64,000 bases of DNA from Sinomonas sp. P10A9 (GCF_041022165.1 NZ_CP163302.1:2604001-2668000); one strand, 5' to 3'; counted from the first letter of the stretch, positions 36,415-46,138 are shown. Notes: generated by a model from the letters alone, not told the origin. Numbers and translations are program-made.

Positions 36415-37955
36415 GGGGCACGCTCCGGCTGGGGTGCGACTCTCGCCCGGAGGCGCGCCCGCGCGACCTTGTGCAGGCCCGTGCGCGGGATGTCCTCCAC
36501 GAACTCGATGGTGCGCGGCACCTTGAACCGCGCGAGGACGCCGCGGAGATGCTCGGTGAGCTCCTGGGCGTCCGTGGCCTCACCGCTGCGCACGACGACG
36601 AAGGCCGCGCCCGCCTCGCCCCAACGTTCGTCCGGCACTCCCACCACGGCCGCGTCGGCCACGGCGGGATGTGTGAGGAGCGCGTGCTCGACCTCGTAGG
36701 GCGAGACGTTCTCGCCCCCGGAGATGTAGATGTCCTTGAGCCGGTCGACGACGCGCAGGAACCCGTCGTCGTCGCGCTCCACGACGTCGCCCGTCCGCAG
36801 CCACCCGTCCACGAGCACGTCCGCGGTGGCCGCCGGGTCGGCGAGGTATCCCGCGAAGACACCCGGCCCGCGGACCCAGAGCTCGCCCCGCCCCGCGCCG
36901 TCGACCTCCTCCCCCGTGGCCGGATCGGCGACGACGACATCGACATGCGGGTACGGGGTGCCCGCCGAGCCCACCCTGCGCAGGGCCTCCTCGGGCGCGA
37001 GGCACAGCACGTTGGGGCCCGCCTCGGTGAGCCCGTAGCCCTGGGTGAGCGCGACCCCGCGCGCGTGCCAGGTCCGCAGGAGCGGGGCCGGCATCGGAGC
37101 GCCGCCCACGACGGCGCGCTGGAGGCTCGTGAGGTCGGCGTCGCGGAACCCGGGGTGCTGGGACAGCATGAGGTAGTGCGCGGGGACGCCCATCATGGTG
37201 GTGACGCGGCGCTGGGGAATGAGCTTGAGCACGCGGCCAGCGTCGAATCCGCGCTCGAGCACCACGGTGGCGCCCGTCCACCACGCCAGGAGGGCCTGGA
37301 TGTTCCAGCCGCCCACATGGAACTGCGGCATGACGCACAGGACCACGTCATCCCGGCCGATCTCGACGGTGCGGGAGAAGGAGAGGTTGGTCCAGAAGCA
37401 GTTCGCATGGGTCAGGACGGCGGCCTTGGGGCGCCCGGACGTCCCCGAAGTGAAAACGGCGAGGAGGGCGTCTGCGTCCGCCACCGGCCGCCGCGGCACC
37501 GCTGCGCCCACCGTGGGAAGGCCTCGCTCGATGCCGTCGCGCCCGGGCTCGGACGTGCGGGGAGGCTCCACGAGGAGCGCCGCCGCGGCGGCACCGAGGG
37601 CCGCATGCTCGGGCTCGACAACGAAGAGCGCGGGTCCGCTCACGCGAAGCTGCTCGGCGAGTTCGACGGGAGCTAGCCGCCAGGAGAGGGGGACGAGCGT
37701 GAGTCCGGCCTTCGCGCACGCGAAGAACAGCACCACGTGGTCCGCGCTGTTGCCCGTGAGCGTGGCGATGCGCTGGCCGGGTGCGTAGCCCGCGTTGCGG
37801 AGGGCGTCCGCGAGCGCCGCAGCCCGCGCCTCGAGCTCGCGGTACGTGAGCGTCACACCGCGGTCGTCGATCGCCGTCCTCTCGGGGGCGCTGCGGGCAC
37901 GATCGGCCGTCCACCGCCCGAGGGTGTGGAGGCCGTCGGGGTCGTGCGGATTCAT
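36411..37955 (-). CDS. AMP-dependent acyl-CoA synthetase/ligase
   Basis: A 514-residue adenylate-forming enzyme (ANL superfamily). P-loop FTSGTSGRPKAAVLTH (~167-182), A5 motif YGLTEAG (~303), A7 GWLRTGDV, A8 DRLKDIYISGGENVSPYEVE with the hinge, and the C-terminal lysine in TGLHKVARARL. It activates a carboxylic acid to the acyl-AMP and then the CoA ester. Being translationally coupled to a LivHMGF-type importer, its substrate is likely what the transporter brings in. Chain length or aromatic preference cannot be told. Confidence 0.9.
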   Translation of the reverse strand: MNPHDPDGLHTLGRWTADRARSAPERTAIDDRGVTLTYRELEARAAALADALRNAGYAPGQRIATLTGNSADHVVLFFACAKAGLTLVPLSWRLAPVELAEQLRVSGPALFVVEPEHAALGAAAAALLVEPPRTSEPGRDGIERGLPTVGAAVPRRPVADADALLAVFTSGTSGRPKAAVLTHANCFWTNLSFSRTVEIGRDDVVLCVMPQFHVGGWNIQALLAWWTGATVVLERGFDAGRVLKLIPQRRVTTMMGVPAHYLMLSQHPGFRDADLTSLQRAVVGGAPMPAPLLRTWHARGVALTQGYGLTEAGPNVLCLAPEEALRRVGSAGTPYPHVDVVVADPATGEEVDGAGRGELWVRGPGVFAGYLADPAATADVLVDGWLRTGDVVERDDDGFLRVVDRLKDIYISGGENVSPYEVEHALLTHPAVADAAVVGVPDERWGEAGAAFVVVRSGEATDAQELTEHLRGVLARFKVPRTIEFVEDIPRTGLHKVARARLRARVAPQPERAP

Positions 37956-39040
37956 GCGTCCTCCAGGACCTTCTCGAGACGATCGGTGGGCGTCAGCTGG
38001 CGAGGCGAGCCGCGCCGTCGTGCGCGCAGCTTCGCCGCCGCCCCGGCGAGGCCGCCCGGCAGGAACAGCACCACCAGGATGAACAGCGTACCGAGGATGA
38101 ACAGGGGTTCCGAGAGTGGAATCCGGAGGACGGGCGGGAGGTCCTTGACCGCGGCCGAGCCGGCGAGCGCGGCGAGCCGCTGGTCCAGGAGCGTGTACAG
38201 GATGCCCCCCACGATCGCTCCCCAGCGCGAGCCGACTCCGCCGAGCACCACCATGACGAGGAGGGTGATCGTCAGGTCCGAGGACACGGACCGCGGGACG
38301 GCGCCGGACTGCAGGAGGAGGTAGACCATGCCGGCGACGGCGGCCAGTGCCCCGCCCACGGTGAAGATGAGCAGCTTGGGGGCGAACGGCTGCAGCCCGA
38401 GGACGCGCACGCGCAGCTCGTTCTCACGCACGGCCTCGGCCGCATGCCCTGCACGGCTTGACTGGATCCACAGCACAACTGCGTAGACGAGCACGAGGGC
38501 CGCGAGGGCGAGCCAGTAGAGGTTCCGCGTGTTCACGACGCCGACGAGGGCATCGGGCAGGTTGTCCGTGGACAGCGCGAGGCCCTCGTCGCCCCCCGTG
38601 GCCTGGCCCGGGTTGCGCCGCACGAGCACCGACCCCGCTTGGGCGAACGCTAGCGTGACCATCGCGAACGGGATCCCTGCCACGCGCAGGCTGATGCTGC
38701 CAACGGCGAGCGCGAGCACGATCGCGGACACGAGGGCGAGCAGGGCGGCCGGGACGAGCGGCAGCCCGAGATGAGCGAGGATCACGGCAAGGCCGTACAC
38801 CCCGGCTCCGAACGAGAGGGCATGCCCGAATGAGAGCAGGCCTGCCGCGCCCAGCAGCAGGTGGTAGCTCAGCGCCGCGGCGGCCATCGCGAAGCACAGC
38901 GCGAGGAGCTGGAGTGACCCCGGGGTGTAGGTGGGGCCAGGCAGGATCCCGGGGAGGTCGATCGTGAAGAGGGGAAGGACCGCGAGCACGAGAACCACGG
39001 CCGCCCCTCCCGCCAGGCGCCCCCAGACCCGGCGGCTCAT
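37952..39040 (-). CDS. livM: Branched-chain amino acid-type ABC transporter permease LivM
   Basis: A 362-residue permease with about nine to ten membrane helices and the LivM-type LLLGAAGLLSFGHALSFG motif near residue 65. It pairs with LivH. The N-terminal helix (RLAGGAAVVLVLAVLPLF) and the C-terminal basic segment (AKLRARRRGSPRQL) are typical. Start overlaps the livH stop. Confidence 0.92.
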   Translation of the reverse strand: MSRRVWGRLAGGAAVVLVLAVLPLFTIDLPGILPGPTYTPGSLQLLALCFAMAAAALSYHLLLGAAGLLSFGHALSFGAGVYGLAVILAHLGLPLVPAALLALVSAIVLALAVGSISLRVAGIPFAMVTLAFAQAGSVLVRRNPGQATGGDEGLALSTDNLPDALVGVVNTRNLYWLALAALVLVYAVVLWIQSSRAGHAAEAVRENELRVRVLGLQPFAPKLLIFTVGGALAAVAGMVYLLLQSGAVPRSVSSDLTITLLVMVVLGGVGSRWGAIVGGILYTLLDQRLAALAGSAAVKDLPPVLRIPLSEPLFILGTLFILVVLFLPGGLAGAAAKLRARRRGSPRQLTPTDRLEKVLEDA

Positions 39041-39909
39041 GCCGCGGCTCCCAGGAGGCCGCGGGGGCGTACGAGCAGCACCACGGCGAGCGCGAGGACG
39101 ACCACGAAATCACCGATCCCAAAGTAGAAGTTGGCGAACTGCTGCAGGACCGCCACCCCGACCGAGGCGATCGCTGCGCCGGAAAGGGATCCGAGGCCCC
39201 CGATCACCGTGACGATGAACGCGAAGATGAGGAGGGAGCCGCCCAGGAGCGGAGAGACGTAGCCGAAGTAGTGGCTCGCGAGCACTCCCCCGAGTCCTGC
39301 CGCGGCACCGCCGATCGCGAAGACGAGTGTGAAGGCCCTGCGGACGTCAATGCCGAGCGCCGTCACCATCGCGCGGTTCTCGACCCCGGCCCGGATGATG
39401 AGGCCGTAGCGTGTGCGCTTGAGGAACAGCACGAGTCCGGCCAGGACGAGGACGGCGCAGAAGATCGCGACGAAGCGGTCGTTGGGGATCCTCGCGCCGA
39501 GGATGTCGGTGGTGTCCTTGAACCACGCCGGTCCGGCGATGTACGCGGGGTCTGTGCCCCAGATCCCGTCGAACAGCGCGACCGTGGCCAGCGAGAGGCC
39601 TACGGTGACGAGGACCTGCTCGATGTGCCGCAGGTACAGCGGTCGGATGAGCGTCAGCTCGGTGATCGTGGCGACCCCGGCGCCGGCCAGGGCGCCCACG
39701 ATCAGGGAGATCGCGAACGTGCCCCACGAATCGGCACCAAGCCTTCGCGCCGCTTCCCATCCGAGGAAGGCCCCGAGCGTGAGGAAGGAGCCGTGCGCGA
39801 AGTTCAGCACGCCCATGAGGCCATAGATGAGCGAGAGGCCCGAGGCGACGAGGAAGTACAGGGCGCCGAGGCCCAGGCCCGTGACGAGGAGGAGGACGAC
39901 GGTGCTCAC
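39037..39909 (-). CDS. livH: Branched-chain amino acid-type ABC transporter permease LivH
   Basis: A 290-residue permease with eight helices and the LivH motif SLIYGLMGVLNFAHGSFLTLGAF at ~25-47. GTG start at 39909, which overlaps the livF stop (GTGA); the longer frame (to 40785) merely shadows livF. Forms the membrane channel with LivM. Confidence 0.92.
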   Translation of the reverse strand: MSTVVLLLVTGLGLGALYFLVASGLSLIYGLMGVLNFAHGSFLTLGAFLGWEAARRLGADSWGTFAISLIVGALAGAGVATITELTLIRPLYLRHIEQVLVTVGLSLATVALFDGIWGTDPAYIAGPAWFKDTTDILGARIPNDRFVAIFCAVLVLAGLVLFLKRTRYGLIIRAGVENRAMVTALGIDVRRAFTLVFAIGGAAAGLGGVLASHYFGYVSPLLGGSLLIFAFIVTVIGGLGSLSGAAIASVGVAVLQQFANFYFGIGDFVVVLALAVVLLVRPRGLLGAAA

Positions 39910-40748
39910 GCGGTGGCCTCGCGTCCCGCGGGGGCCGCTGGCGCGGTGTCGCCGTTGTCTCGATCGTCGCCTCGACGACGGCTGGCGCCGAGGGGTGCGG
40001 GTCCGCCGTCGTGTGCGGTGTCGCCGCCGACTCCGAGAAGGCGGCGGGTGAGGGCCTCGTCGTCGAGGAGGCCGCGCACGTCGTCGGCACGGTGCACGAC
40101 TCGGCCTCCGGAGAGCACGACGGCTCCGGCGGCGAGGCGGCGGACCACGGCGAGGTTCTGCTCGACGAGCAGGATCGGCACGGTCATGGCCACTGCCTCG
40201 AGCGCGACCGCGACCTCTTGGACGACCTTGGGTGCCAGGCCCTTGGTGGGCTCGTCGACGAGGAGGACCCGGTTCTCGTTCAGGAGCGCGCGGGCGAGGG
40301 CAACCATCTGCTGCTGGCCGCCGGAGAGCGTGCCTGCGGTCTGCCGGGCGCGCTGGACCAGGTCGGGGAAGAGTCGCTCGACGAGCTCCCTGCGCTCGCT
40401 CGAAGGGCGCCCCCGCACCGCGAGGTGGAGGTTCTCGGCGACGGTCAGCTTCGAGAAGACGTCTCGGTCCTCGGGGACATAGCCGACGCCGCGCTGGACG
40501 ATCCGGTGGGTGGGCTCGCCGTCGATGCGCTCGCCTGCCAGCTCGATCCGGCCCGTGCGTGCGATGAGTCCGAGCAGCGCCCTGAGGGTGCTCGTCTTGC
40601 CGACGCCGTTGCGGCCCAGCACCGCCATGACGCCCTGGTCCGGAACCGAGAAGCTGACGTCCTCGACCACCTGCTGGCCGCCGATGTGGGCCCGCAGGCC
40701 CTCGACTGTGAGTATAGGGCGGCTGTCCCCGCTCGGCGCGCCGCTCAC
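39906..40748 (-). CDS. livF: Branched-chain amino acid-type ABC transporter ATPase LivF
   Basis: A 280-residue ATPase: Walker A GRNGVGKT (~45-52), the LivF-type VGYVPEDRDVFSKLTVAENL, signature LSGGQQQMVALARAL, Walker B VLLVDEPTKGL. The C-terminal ~40 residues after RRLLGVGG are a disordered Gly/Asp/Arg-rich extension. GTG start at 40748 overlaps the livG stop. Confidence 0.92.
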   Translation of the reverse strand: MSGAPSGDSRPILTVEGLRAHIGGQQVVEDVSFSVPDQGVMAVLGRNGVGKTSTLRALLGLIARTGRIELAGERIDGEPTHRIVQRGVGYVPEDRDVFSKLTVAENLHLAVRGRPSSERRELVERLFPDLVQRARQTAGTLSGGQQQMVALARALLNENRVLLVDEPTKGLAPKVVQEVAVALEAVAMTVPILLVEQNLAVVRRLAAGAVVLSGGRVVHRADDVRGLLDDEALTRRLLGVGGDTAHDGGPAPLGASRRRGDDRDNGDTAPAAPAGREATA

Positions 40749-41512
40749 ACAGGCTCCCCGAGATAGGCGGCTTGGACGGTCGCATCGGCCATGACGTCCT
40801 CCGGGGTGCCGATCGCGAGCAGACGGCCGTGGTGCATGACGGCGACGCGGTCCACGAGACCGAGGACCACGTCCATGTGGTGCTCGACCATGAGCACCGT
40901 GGTGCCCCGGTCCCGGTGCAGGCCGCGGATCACGTCGCTGAGCGCGCCGACGTCCCCGGAGCCGACCCCGGCCATCGGCTCGTCGAGGAGCACCACGCTC
41001 GGTTCCGTCGCGAGCATCATGGCGATCTCCACCTTCCTCTTGTCGCCGTGCGATAGGTCCTGCGCGCGGTGGTCTTCCCTGCCGGCGAGCCCCACCTCGT
41101 CGAGCCTCTCCCGCGCGAGGCGCGTCGCGGCGTCGTGCGCCCGCGGGAAGGCGAACACCGAGAGGCTGCCGCCGAGCCGTGCCTGCGCGGCGAGCCTCAC
41201 GTTCTCGAGGACGGTGAGGGCGCCGAACAGGCTCGAGGTCTGGAACGTGCGGCCGAGCCCCAAGCGCGCGCGACGGTGCACCGGGAGGCGGGTCACGTCC
41301 TTCCCCTCGAGGAGGACGCGGCCCGCGGTGGGCCGCACCAGGCCGGAGAGGACGTTGAAGAGGGTCGTCTTGCCGGCGCCGTTGGGCCCGATGACGCCGA
41401 GCATCTCGCCTCGTCCGACGGCGAAACCAACCTCGGAGAGGATGCTCGCCCCGCCGATCGCGAACCCCAGATCCTCGACAGCTAGGGCGGGATGCCCCGA
41501 GCCCGCAGCCAC
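40745..41512 (-). CDS. livG: Branched-chain amino acid-type ABC transporter ATPase LivG
   Basis: A 255-residue ATPase: Walker A GPNGAGKT (~42-49), LGRTFQTSSLF Q-loop, and Walker B VVLLDEPMAGV. The signature is LSHGDKRKVEIAMML, the modified form seen in LivG/UrtD-like ATPases. GTG start at 41512, five bases after the binding-protein stop. Confidence 0.92.
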   Translation of the reverse strand: MAAGSGHPALAVEDLGFAIGGASILSEVGFAVGRGEMLGVIGPNGAGKTTLFNVLSGLVRPTAGRVLLEGKDVTRLPVHRRARLGLGRTFQTSSLFGALTVLENVRLAAQARLGGSLSVFAFPRAHDAATRLARERLDEVGLAGREDHRAQDLSHGDKRKVEIAMMLATEPSVVLLDEPMAGVGSGDVGALSDVIRGLHRDRGTTVLMVEHHMDVVLGLVDRVAVMHHGRLLAIGTPEDVMADATVQAAYLGEPV

Positions 41513-41517
41513 TGGGG

Positions 41518-42726
41518 TCAGCTCTTCTTCTCGGCCGGCGCGACTTGGTCAGCCGGGACGGTCTTGACGAGCTCCGGCGTCCACGTGCCGTCCTTCTGGA
41601 CGAGCTTCGCCTGGTACATGGGCTGGAGCAGCACGTGGTCGGAGGCACGGATGGTCTCCTTGCCCTTCGGGCCGTCGAACGAGTACCCCTCAAGGCCCTT
41701 GACCATGTCATCCACGGCGGTACCCGACTTGACCGCCTGGACGATCATCTGGCCTGCCACGAAGCCGTCAGGTGTGAAGAGGTCCACCTTCTTGCCTGCC
41801 GCCTCGACGTTCTTGATCATCTCCTGCTCGACCGCGTTGTTCCCCCCAGCCCCCTTGAAGTAGTGGTTGAGGAAGCTGATCTTGCCGCTCGCGGCGCCAT
41901 ACGCGGAGAACGTCGAGAGGTCCCCGAGGCCGGTGACGACCGGGGCGGCGTCGAACACACCCTGCTGGGTCAGCGACTGCCACATCGCGCCGCTCGTCGC
42001 GCCCGCCCACGCCACGAAGGTGAGCGCAGGCTTGGCATCAATAATCTGGCGTGCGAACGGCGTGAACTCCGTGGCATCCTCAGGGACGAGGATCTGGTCC
42101 ACCGTGGCGCCCTTCGCACCCAGCACCGCCTTGACAGCGGCCACGTTGCCCTGCCCGAACGCATTGTTCTGCGCGAAGACTGTGACCTTCTTTCCCTGCA
42201 GACTGTCCACGAACGTCCCCGCGGTGGCGACGTCCTGGAGCGACTGGCGGCCCGAGCGGAACGTGTACTTGTTGATGCCCTGGAGCGCGTCCGTCGCGGC
42301 CGGGCCCGCGATGTAGAGGACCTTGTTCTGTGCCGCCTGGTCGGCGAGCTTGAGCGCCACGCCGGAGGCGACCGTCCCGGCCAGGATCTTGTAGTCCTTG
42401 CCGATGAGGTCCTTGGCGATCGAGACGGCCTTGTCCGGGTCCCCGGCGTCGTCCTGGTACGTGAGGTTGAGCGTCGCGTTGCCCACCTTGCCGGTGCCGC
42501 CGGTCGCGTACTTGATGCCCGCCTGGAGTCCCTCGTAGTAAGCCTCGCCGTAGGCCGCGAGAGGGCCGGTCTTCGAGTAGACAATGCCCACGTTGACCGT
42601 ACGAGCGGCCTCCGACGAGCCGCCAGACGCACCCCCGGCGGCGGTGGAGGTGCTCGGCGCGCATCCGGTTGCGACGAGGCCTGTGGCCAGTGCCGCGGTG
42701 AGGAGGAACTTCGTTGTTGCCTTCAC
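41518..42726 (-). CDS. ABC transporter substrate-binding lipoprotein (Leu/Ile/Val family)
   Basis: A 402-residue periplasmic-binding-type protein. Lipoprotein signal peptide with VATGC lipobox (~C22), then a Peripla_BP_6-type fold (NVGIVYSKTGPLAAYGEAYYEGLQAGIKYA). The family binds branched-chain amino acids, amides, urea, or aromatic and short-chain carboxylates. The downstream acyl-CoA ligase favours a carboxylic acid. GTG start at 42726 after AGAAAGG; first gene of the eight-gene operon. Confidence 0.9.
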   Translation of the reverse strand: MKATTKFLLTAALATGLVATGCAPSTSTAAGGASGGSSEAARTVNVGIVYSKTGPLAAYGEAYYEGLQAGIKYATGGTGKVGNATLNLTYQDDAGDPDKAVSIAKDLIGKDYKILAGTVASGVALKLADQAAQNKVLYIAGPAATDALQGINKYTFRSGRQSLQDVATAGTFVDSLQGKKVTVFAQNNAFGQGNVAAVKAVLGAKGATVDQILVPEDATEFTPFARQIIDAKPALTFVAWAGATSGAMWQSLTQQGVFDAAPVVTGLGDLSTFSAYGAASGKISFLNHYFKGAGGNNAVEQEMIKNVEAAGKKVDLFTPDGFVAGQMIVQAVKSGTAVDDMVKGLEGYSFDGPKGKETIRASDHVLLQPMYQAKLVQKDGTWTPELVKTVPADQVAPAEKKS

Positions 42727-42791
42727 GCGATTGCCTTTCTCGGCGGTGGTGCGGGTGCTGCAGGGCTTGCTGCGTTGGCCCAACATGAAAG

Positions 42792-42805
42792 GTGATTCAG
42801 GTCAC
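42792..42805. promoter_or_regulatory. CRP/GlxR-type palindrome upstream of the transporter operon
   Basis: GTGA-TTCAGG-TCAC fits the cAMP-receptor-protein half-sites with the correct 6-base spacer. It is centred ~72 bases before the binding-protein start. Carbon-source control of the operon would make sense for a catabolic uptake system; whether the genome encodes a Crp/GlxR is not visible here. Confidence 0.5.
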
Positions 42806-42927
42806 GGAAAATCTATGACGCCGCGTGGCCGCCGTCAAGTGTGCGCTCTCTCTTTCGCCGGGGGCGCCTCGTGCGTGGTCCCAGGGTGGGTCCCCGTGTG
42901 CGGTCGGGGGGCGCCCCGAGTGGGCGC

Positions 42928-42964
42928 AAAAAAGGCCCGGCGTCCCCTGTGGGGACGCCGGGCC
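42928..42964 (-). terminator. Intrinsic terminator of prfB
   Basis: A 14-bp stem (GGCCCGGCGTCCCC / GGGGACGCCGGGCC) with a 3-base loop is followed on the minus strand by six T. It sits ~25 bases after the prfB stop and separates prfB from the transporter operon. Confidence 0.9.
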
Positions 42965-42990
42965 TCTCAGCCGTCGTGCTGCCCGGCAGC

Positions 42991-44112
42991 TTACGTGTTG
43001 GCCGCTTCGTGGCGCTGACCCGCGCGCCAGCGGATCCCGGCGTCGATGAAGTCGTCGATGTCACCGTCAAGAACCGCGGCGGTGTTGCCCACCTCGTGGT
43101 TGGTCCGCAGATCCTTGACCATCTGGTACGGGTTGAGGACGTAGGACCGCATCTGGTCTCCCCACGATGCCTTGACATCGCCGGCGAGCGCCTTCTTCTC
43201 GGCGTCCTCCTGCTCCTTCTTCAGCAGAAGCAGACGCGACTGCAGCACGCGCATGGCCGCCGCACGGTTCTGGATCTGGGACTTCTCGTTCTGCATCGAC
43301 ACGACGAGACCCGTGGGAAGGTGGGTCAGCCGCACCGCCGAGTCGGTCGTGTTGACCGACTGGCCGCCGGGGCCGGAGGAGCGGAAGACGTCGACGCGGA
43401 TATCGTTGTCCGGAATGTCGATGTGGTCGGTCTGCTCAATGAGCGGGATGACCTCGACGGCGGCAAAGGACGTCTGGCGGCGTCCCTGGTTGTCGAACGG
43501 GCTGATGCGCACGAGGCGGTGGGTGCCGGCCTCGACGGACAGCGTTCCGTAGGCGAAGGGCGCGTTGACCTCGAAGGTGGCGGACTTGAGTCCGGCCTCT
43601 TCAGCGTAGGAGGTGTCCATGACCGTGGTCGGATACCCGTGGCGCTCAGCCCAGCGAAGGTACATACGCATGAGCATCTCGGCGAAGTCTGCGGCGTCGA
43701 CGCCACCGGCACCGGAGCGGATCGTCACGACGGCCTCGCGGGCGTCGTACTCGCCGTTCAGGAGGGTGACGACCTCCAGCTCCTCGAGGGCCTTGCGGAT
43801 CGCGGCGAGTTCCTTGGTCGCCTCGGCGAGGGTATCGGCGTCGTCCTCGTCCTGGCTCAGCTCCACGAGGACCTCGAGGTCGTCGATGCGCGAGCCCAAG
43901 CCCTCGACACGCTCGAGCTCCGACTGGCGGTGCGAAAGTCGCGAGGTCACTACCTGCGCCTTCGCGGGATCGTCCCACAGGTCCGGGACGCCCGCGGCCT
44001 CGCTCAGCTGGGCGATTTCCTCTCGCAGCGATTCAACGTCCGTGACGTGCTCGATGGACGCGTGGGTGGTGCGGAGCGCACGGATCTCTGCGGGAAAGTC
44101 GATGTCAGCCAT
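42991..44112 (-). CDS. prfB: Peptide chain release factor 2
   Basis: A 373-residue class I release factor. It contains the peptidyl-hydrolase GGQSVN motif, the RF2-specific SPF tripeptide ([15 protein letters not shown]) that reads UGA/UAA, and a N-terminal coiled domain. The autoregulatory programmed frameshift of E. coli prfB is absent: the frame is continuous from the start. ATG at 44112 ([13 protein letters not shown]) is preferred; another ATG is two codons upstream. In most actinobacteria prfB directly precedes ftsE; here ~8.5 kb separates them. Confidence 0.95.
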   Translation of the reverse strand: MADIDFPAEIRALRTTHASIEHVTDVESLREEIAQLSEAAGVPDLWDDPAKAQVVTSRLSHRQSELERVEGLGSRIDDLEVLVELSQDEDDADTLAEATKELAAIRKALEELEVVTLLNGEYDAREAVVTIRSGAGGVDAADFAEMLMRMYLRWAERHGYPTTVMDTSYAEEAGLKSATFEVNAPFAYGTLSVEAGTHRLVRISPFDNQGRRQTSFAAVEVIPLIEQTDHIDIPDNDIRVDVFRSSGPGGQSVNTTDSAVRLTHLPTGLVVSMQNEKSQIQNRAAAMRVLQSRLLLLKKEQEDAEKKALAGDVKASWGDQMRSYVLNPYQMVKDLRTNHEVGNTAAVLDGDIDDFIDAGIRWRAGQRHEAANT

Positions 44113-44244
44113 ATCCATCCAAGATTACGCCATGGTCCCGACGCGCATCACCGCGCCAGGAACCACGCAGGGCCGCGGGGGTGGAACCGGTATACCTCGT
44201 CCCGAGACGTCCATGAGTATCCTGTAGCCGGACAGTCCGGAACG

Positions 44245-45624
44245 TCATACGCGCAAGGGAGCCGGTTCAGGGGCGAGGGCTGGGACCGGTTCTGCCGGCC
44301 GTCGACGCAACCAAGCCGGGCCCGCACTAAAGTAGGCGAAGCACAAGCCTACGAGCAGCGCAGGCCTTCCCCAGACTCCGAGAACGAGCATTTGCGCTCC
44401 GAGCCCTGTGCGGATATCGCTGCCTCCGGTCAGCATGAAGTACCACCCCGTGCCCACGAGGACGTCCGCTATCAAATAGGCGATGACCCACCCTGCTCGG
44501 ACTCGCAGCAGGACGAGGAAGGGCAGAAGCCAGAGAACGTACTGGGGGGAGTGAACCTTGTTAAGTACCAGATAGGCGCTGAGCATCGCGGCGGAGACCT
44601 CCAGCCACGGATACTGGCGGCCCTTGGCTACCCGAAACAGTCCAGAAGCCAGGGCGACGCCCAGCCCGAGCGCCGTCGCAGCGGTTGAAACTTGGCCCAG
44701 CGCTGGCTGCAAAGCTGAGTCGGCATCGGTGAGTGGCCTCAGCCCCCAGTACCAAATCGACTGGGTCGTGGCGTCGATGGGACGGGACCACTGGAACGCG
44801 TACGCCGAAAGCCAGCCTTGGAAATCGATCAGCACGAAGGGGAGGTTGATGGCCACGAAAACCGATGCCGCGAGAGCGAGGAACAATCCCGCGCCCCTCC
44901 ACCGCAGCCCCGCCCATCCCCGAGCTACCCCGCGCCGCATCCCGTTTCCAACGCCTGAATCGAACAGGACATACAGGGCGACCGGGGCGGCAAACATGAG
45001 CGGATAGAACTTGAGCGAACCGCCCACTCCAAGCAACACCGCCGCCCCTGCCAGCCACCGGCCGCTCAGGACGCCCTCACGCGTGCCACGCCGGACACAC
45101 AATATAGCGGCGACGGTCACGAGGACCACCGAGAGGTCCCAGTTGAGGAACGAGTAGAGCACCAGCGATGGCGCGAGAGCGAACCAGAGCGAACGCCACC
45201 CCACCATCCGGGCAAGGAACACTGACGTGAGGATTCCGCACAGCCCCAGGAACAGCGCGGAGATCTGGAAGAACTGGAGCTGGGTTGAGGCCGGCAACGC
45301 AAGAACGTAGACCAACAGGCCGGACAGGACGGGGTACTCCAATGTCCCCGGTGCGAGGGTGTTGCCGTTCGATAAGCCTCCGTGCACATAGGGAAGCAGG
45401 TGCTGGCCCAGATGGCGCCCGTCCCAGAGCGCCTGGATGTCGGAGTAGCACATGGAGCCGAAGACCCTGGCGTCGAGGTTATGGAATGGCAGCGAACCTA
45501 GCGTTTCGGTGCCAAAGCACGGCATCTTGGAGTAGTATGCGCCCACCATCATCAGCGCCGTCAGGAGCGCAACCGCGACCTCCGGGCGGGCATACCGGCG
45601 TCCTGCGGGCATCACTGTCATCAT
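44245..45624 (-). CDS. Polytopic GT-C-like membrane protein (GT87/DUF2029-type)
   Basis: A 459-residue protein with about 10-12 membrane helices and a periplasmic-facing first loop with a Leu-Asp-Ala-Arg-Val-Phe-Gly sequence. The arrangement, an aspartate after TM1 plus NKVHSPQYVLWLLPFLVLL near the C-terminus, is typical of polyprenol-phosphate-sugar mannosyl/arabinosyl transferases (GT87, PimE-like). Proposed to add sugars to a cell-envelope glycolipid. The ATG at 45624 has an AGGGAAAGGG site; other ATG at 45621 and 45612. Confidence 0.72.
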   Translation of the reverse strand: MMTVMPAGRRYARPEVAVALLTALMMVGAYYSKMPCFGTETLGSLPFHNLDARVFGSMCYSDIQALWDGRHLGQHLLPYVHGGLSNGNTLAPGTLEYPVLSGLLVYVLALPASTQLQFFQISALFLGLCGILTSVFLARMVGWRSLWFALAPSLVLYSFLNWDLSVVLVTVAAILCVRRGTREGVLSGRWLAGAAVLLGVGGSLKFYPLMFAAPVALYVLFDSGVGNGMRRGVARGWAGLRWRGAGLFLALAASVFVAINLPFVLIDFQGWLSAYAFQWSRPIDATTQSIWYWGLRPLTDADSALQPALGQVSTAATALGLGVALASGLFRVAKGRQYPWLEVSAAMLSAYLVLNKVHSPQYVLWLLPFLVLLRVRAGWVIAYLIADVLVGTGWYFMLTGGSDIRTGLGAQMLVLGVWGRPALLVGLCFAYFSAGPAWLRRRPAEPVPALAPEPAPLRV

Positions 45625-45655
45625 TCCCTTTCCCTGCCTGTCAAGACATTGTCGC

Positions 45656-46138
45656 TCACCGCGTGAGCCTCGCCCGCGCACTGGCCGTCGCCTCGATTGG
45701 CACGCCGTCGGGCAGGATGAAGTTCACCACGGGGATCCGCGCGACCGCCGCGAGGCTAACCGTCGCCGTCCGGCCCTCGGGCGTGCCCGTTGCCGCGGAC
45801 ACGGTGAGGCCCTCGAACCTGACCGTGGCCCCATCCCGCTCGAGATAGGTGACCACGACGCCGCGGACGCGTTCGGGCGCGAGGACGGCCGCCGGCGGCG
45901 CGTCGCCCGAGGCAGTGTCGGCGAGCCGGAAGCTGTCAGCGGCGGCTGCAGCGGCGCCGTCGGCCGCCGAGAGCAGCTTCTTGTGCTCGATGTACGCGGC
46001 GGAGACACCCATGACCGTCGTGGCGACCAGCAGGCACAGCACGGTGAACCCGATGATCATGATGGTCAGCTGGCCGGATTCGTCGCCGCGCGTCGCCTGC
46101 CTGATGCGGCGCACGACGCCGCGTGCGCACCTTCTCAT
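45656..46138 (-). CDS. TadG-like Flp pilus assembly protein
   Basis: A 160-residue protein with a single N-terminal hydrophobic helix preceded by DESGQLTIMIIGF, the Tad-type GxxTxx opening, and an extracytoplasmic domain. Similar to the small TadG-like protein ending actinobacterial tad loci (Rv3654c region). Last gene of the tad operon; start overlaps the next stop (ATGA). Confidence 0.75.
   Translation of the reverse strand: MRRCARGVVRRIRQATRGDESGQLTIMIIGFTVLCLLVATTVMGVSAAYIEHKKLLSAADGAAAAAADSFRLADTASGDAPPAAVLAPERVRGVVVTYLERDGATVRFEGLTVSAATGTPEGRTATVSLAAVARIPVVNFILPDGVPIEATASARARLTR

Noticed and set aside
42991..44118. Programmed frameshift in prfB
   Set aside because: The reading frame is continuous from the start codon; no in-frame TGA or CUUUGA-type slip sequence is present near codon 25.
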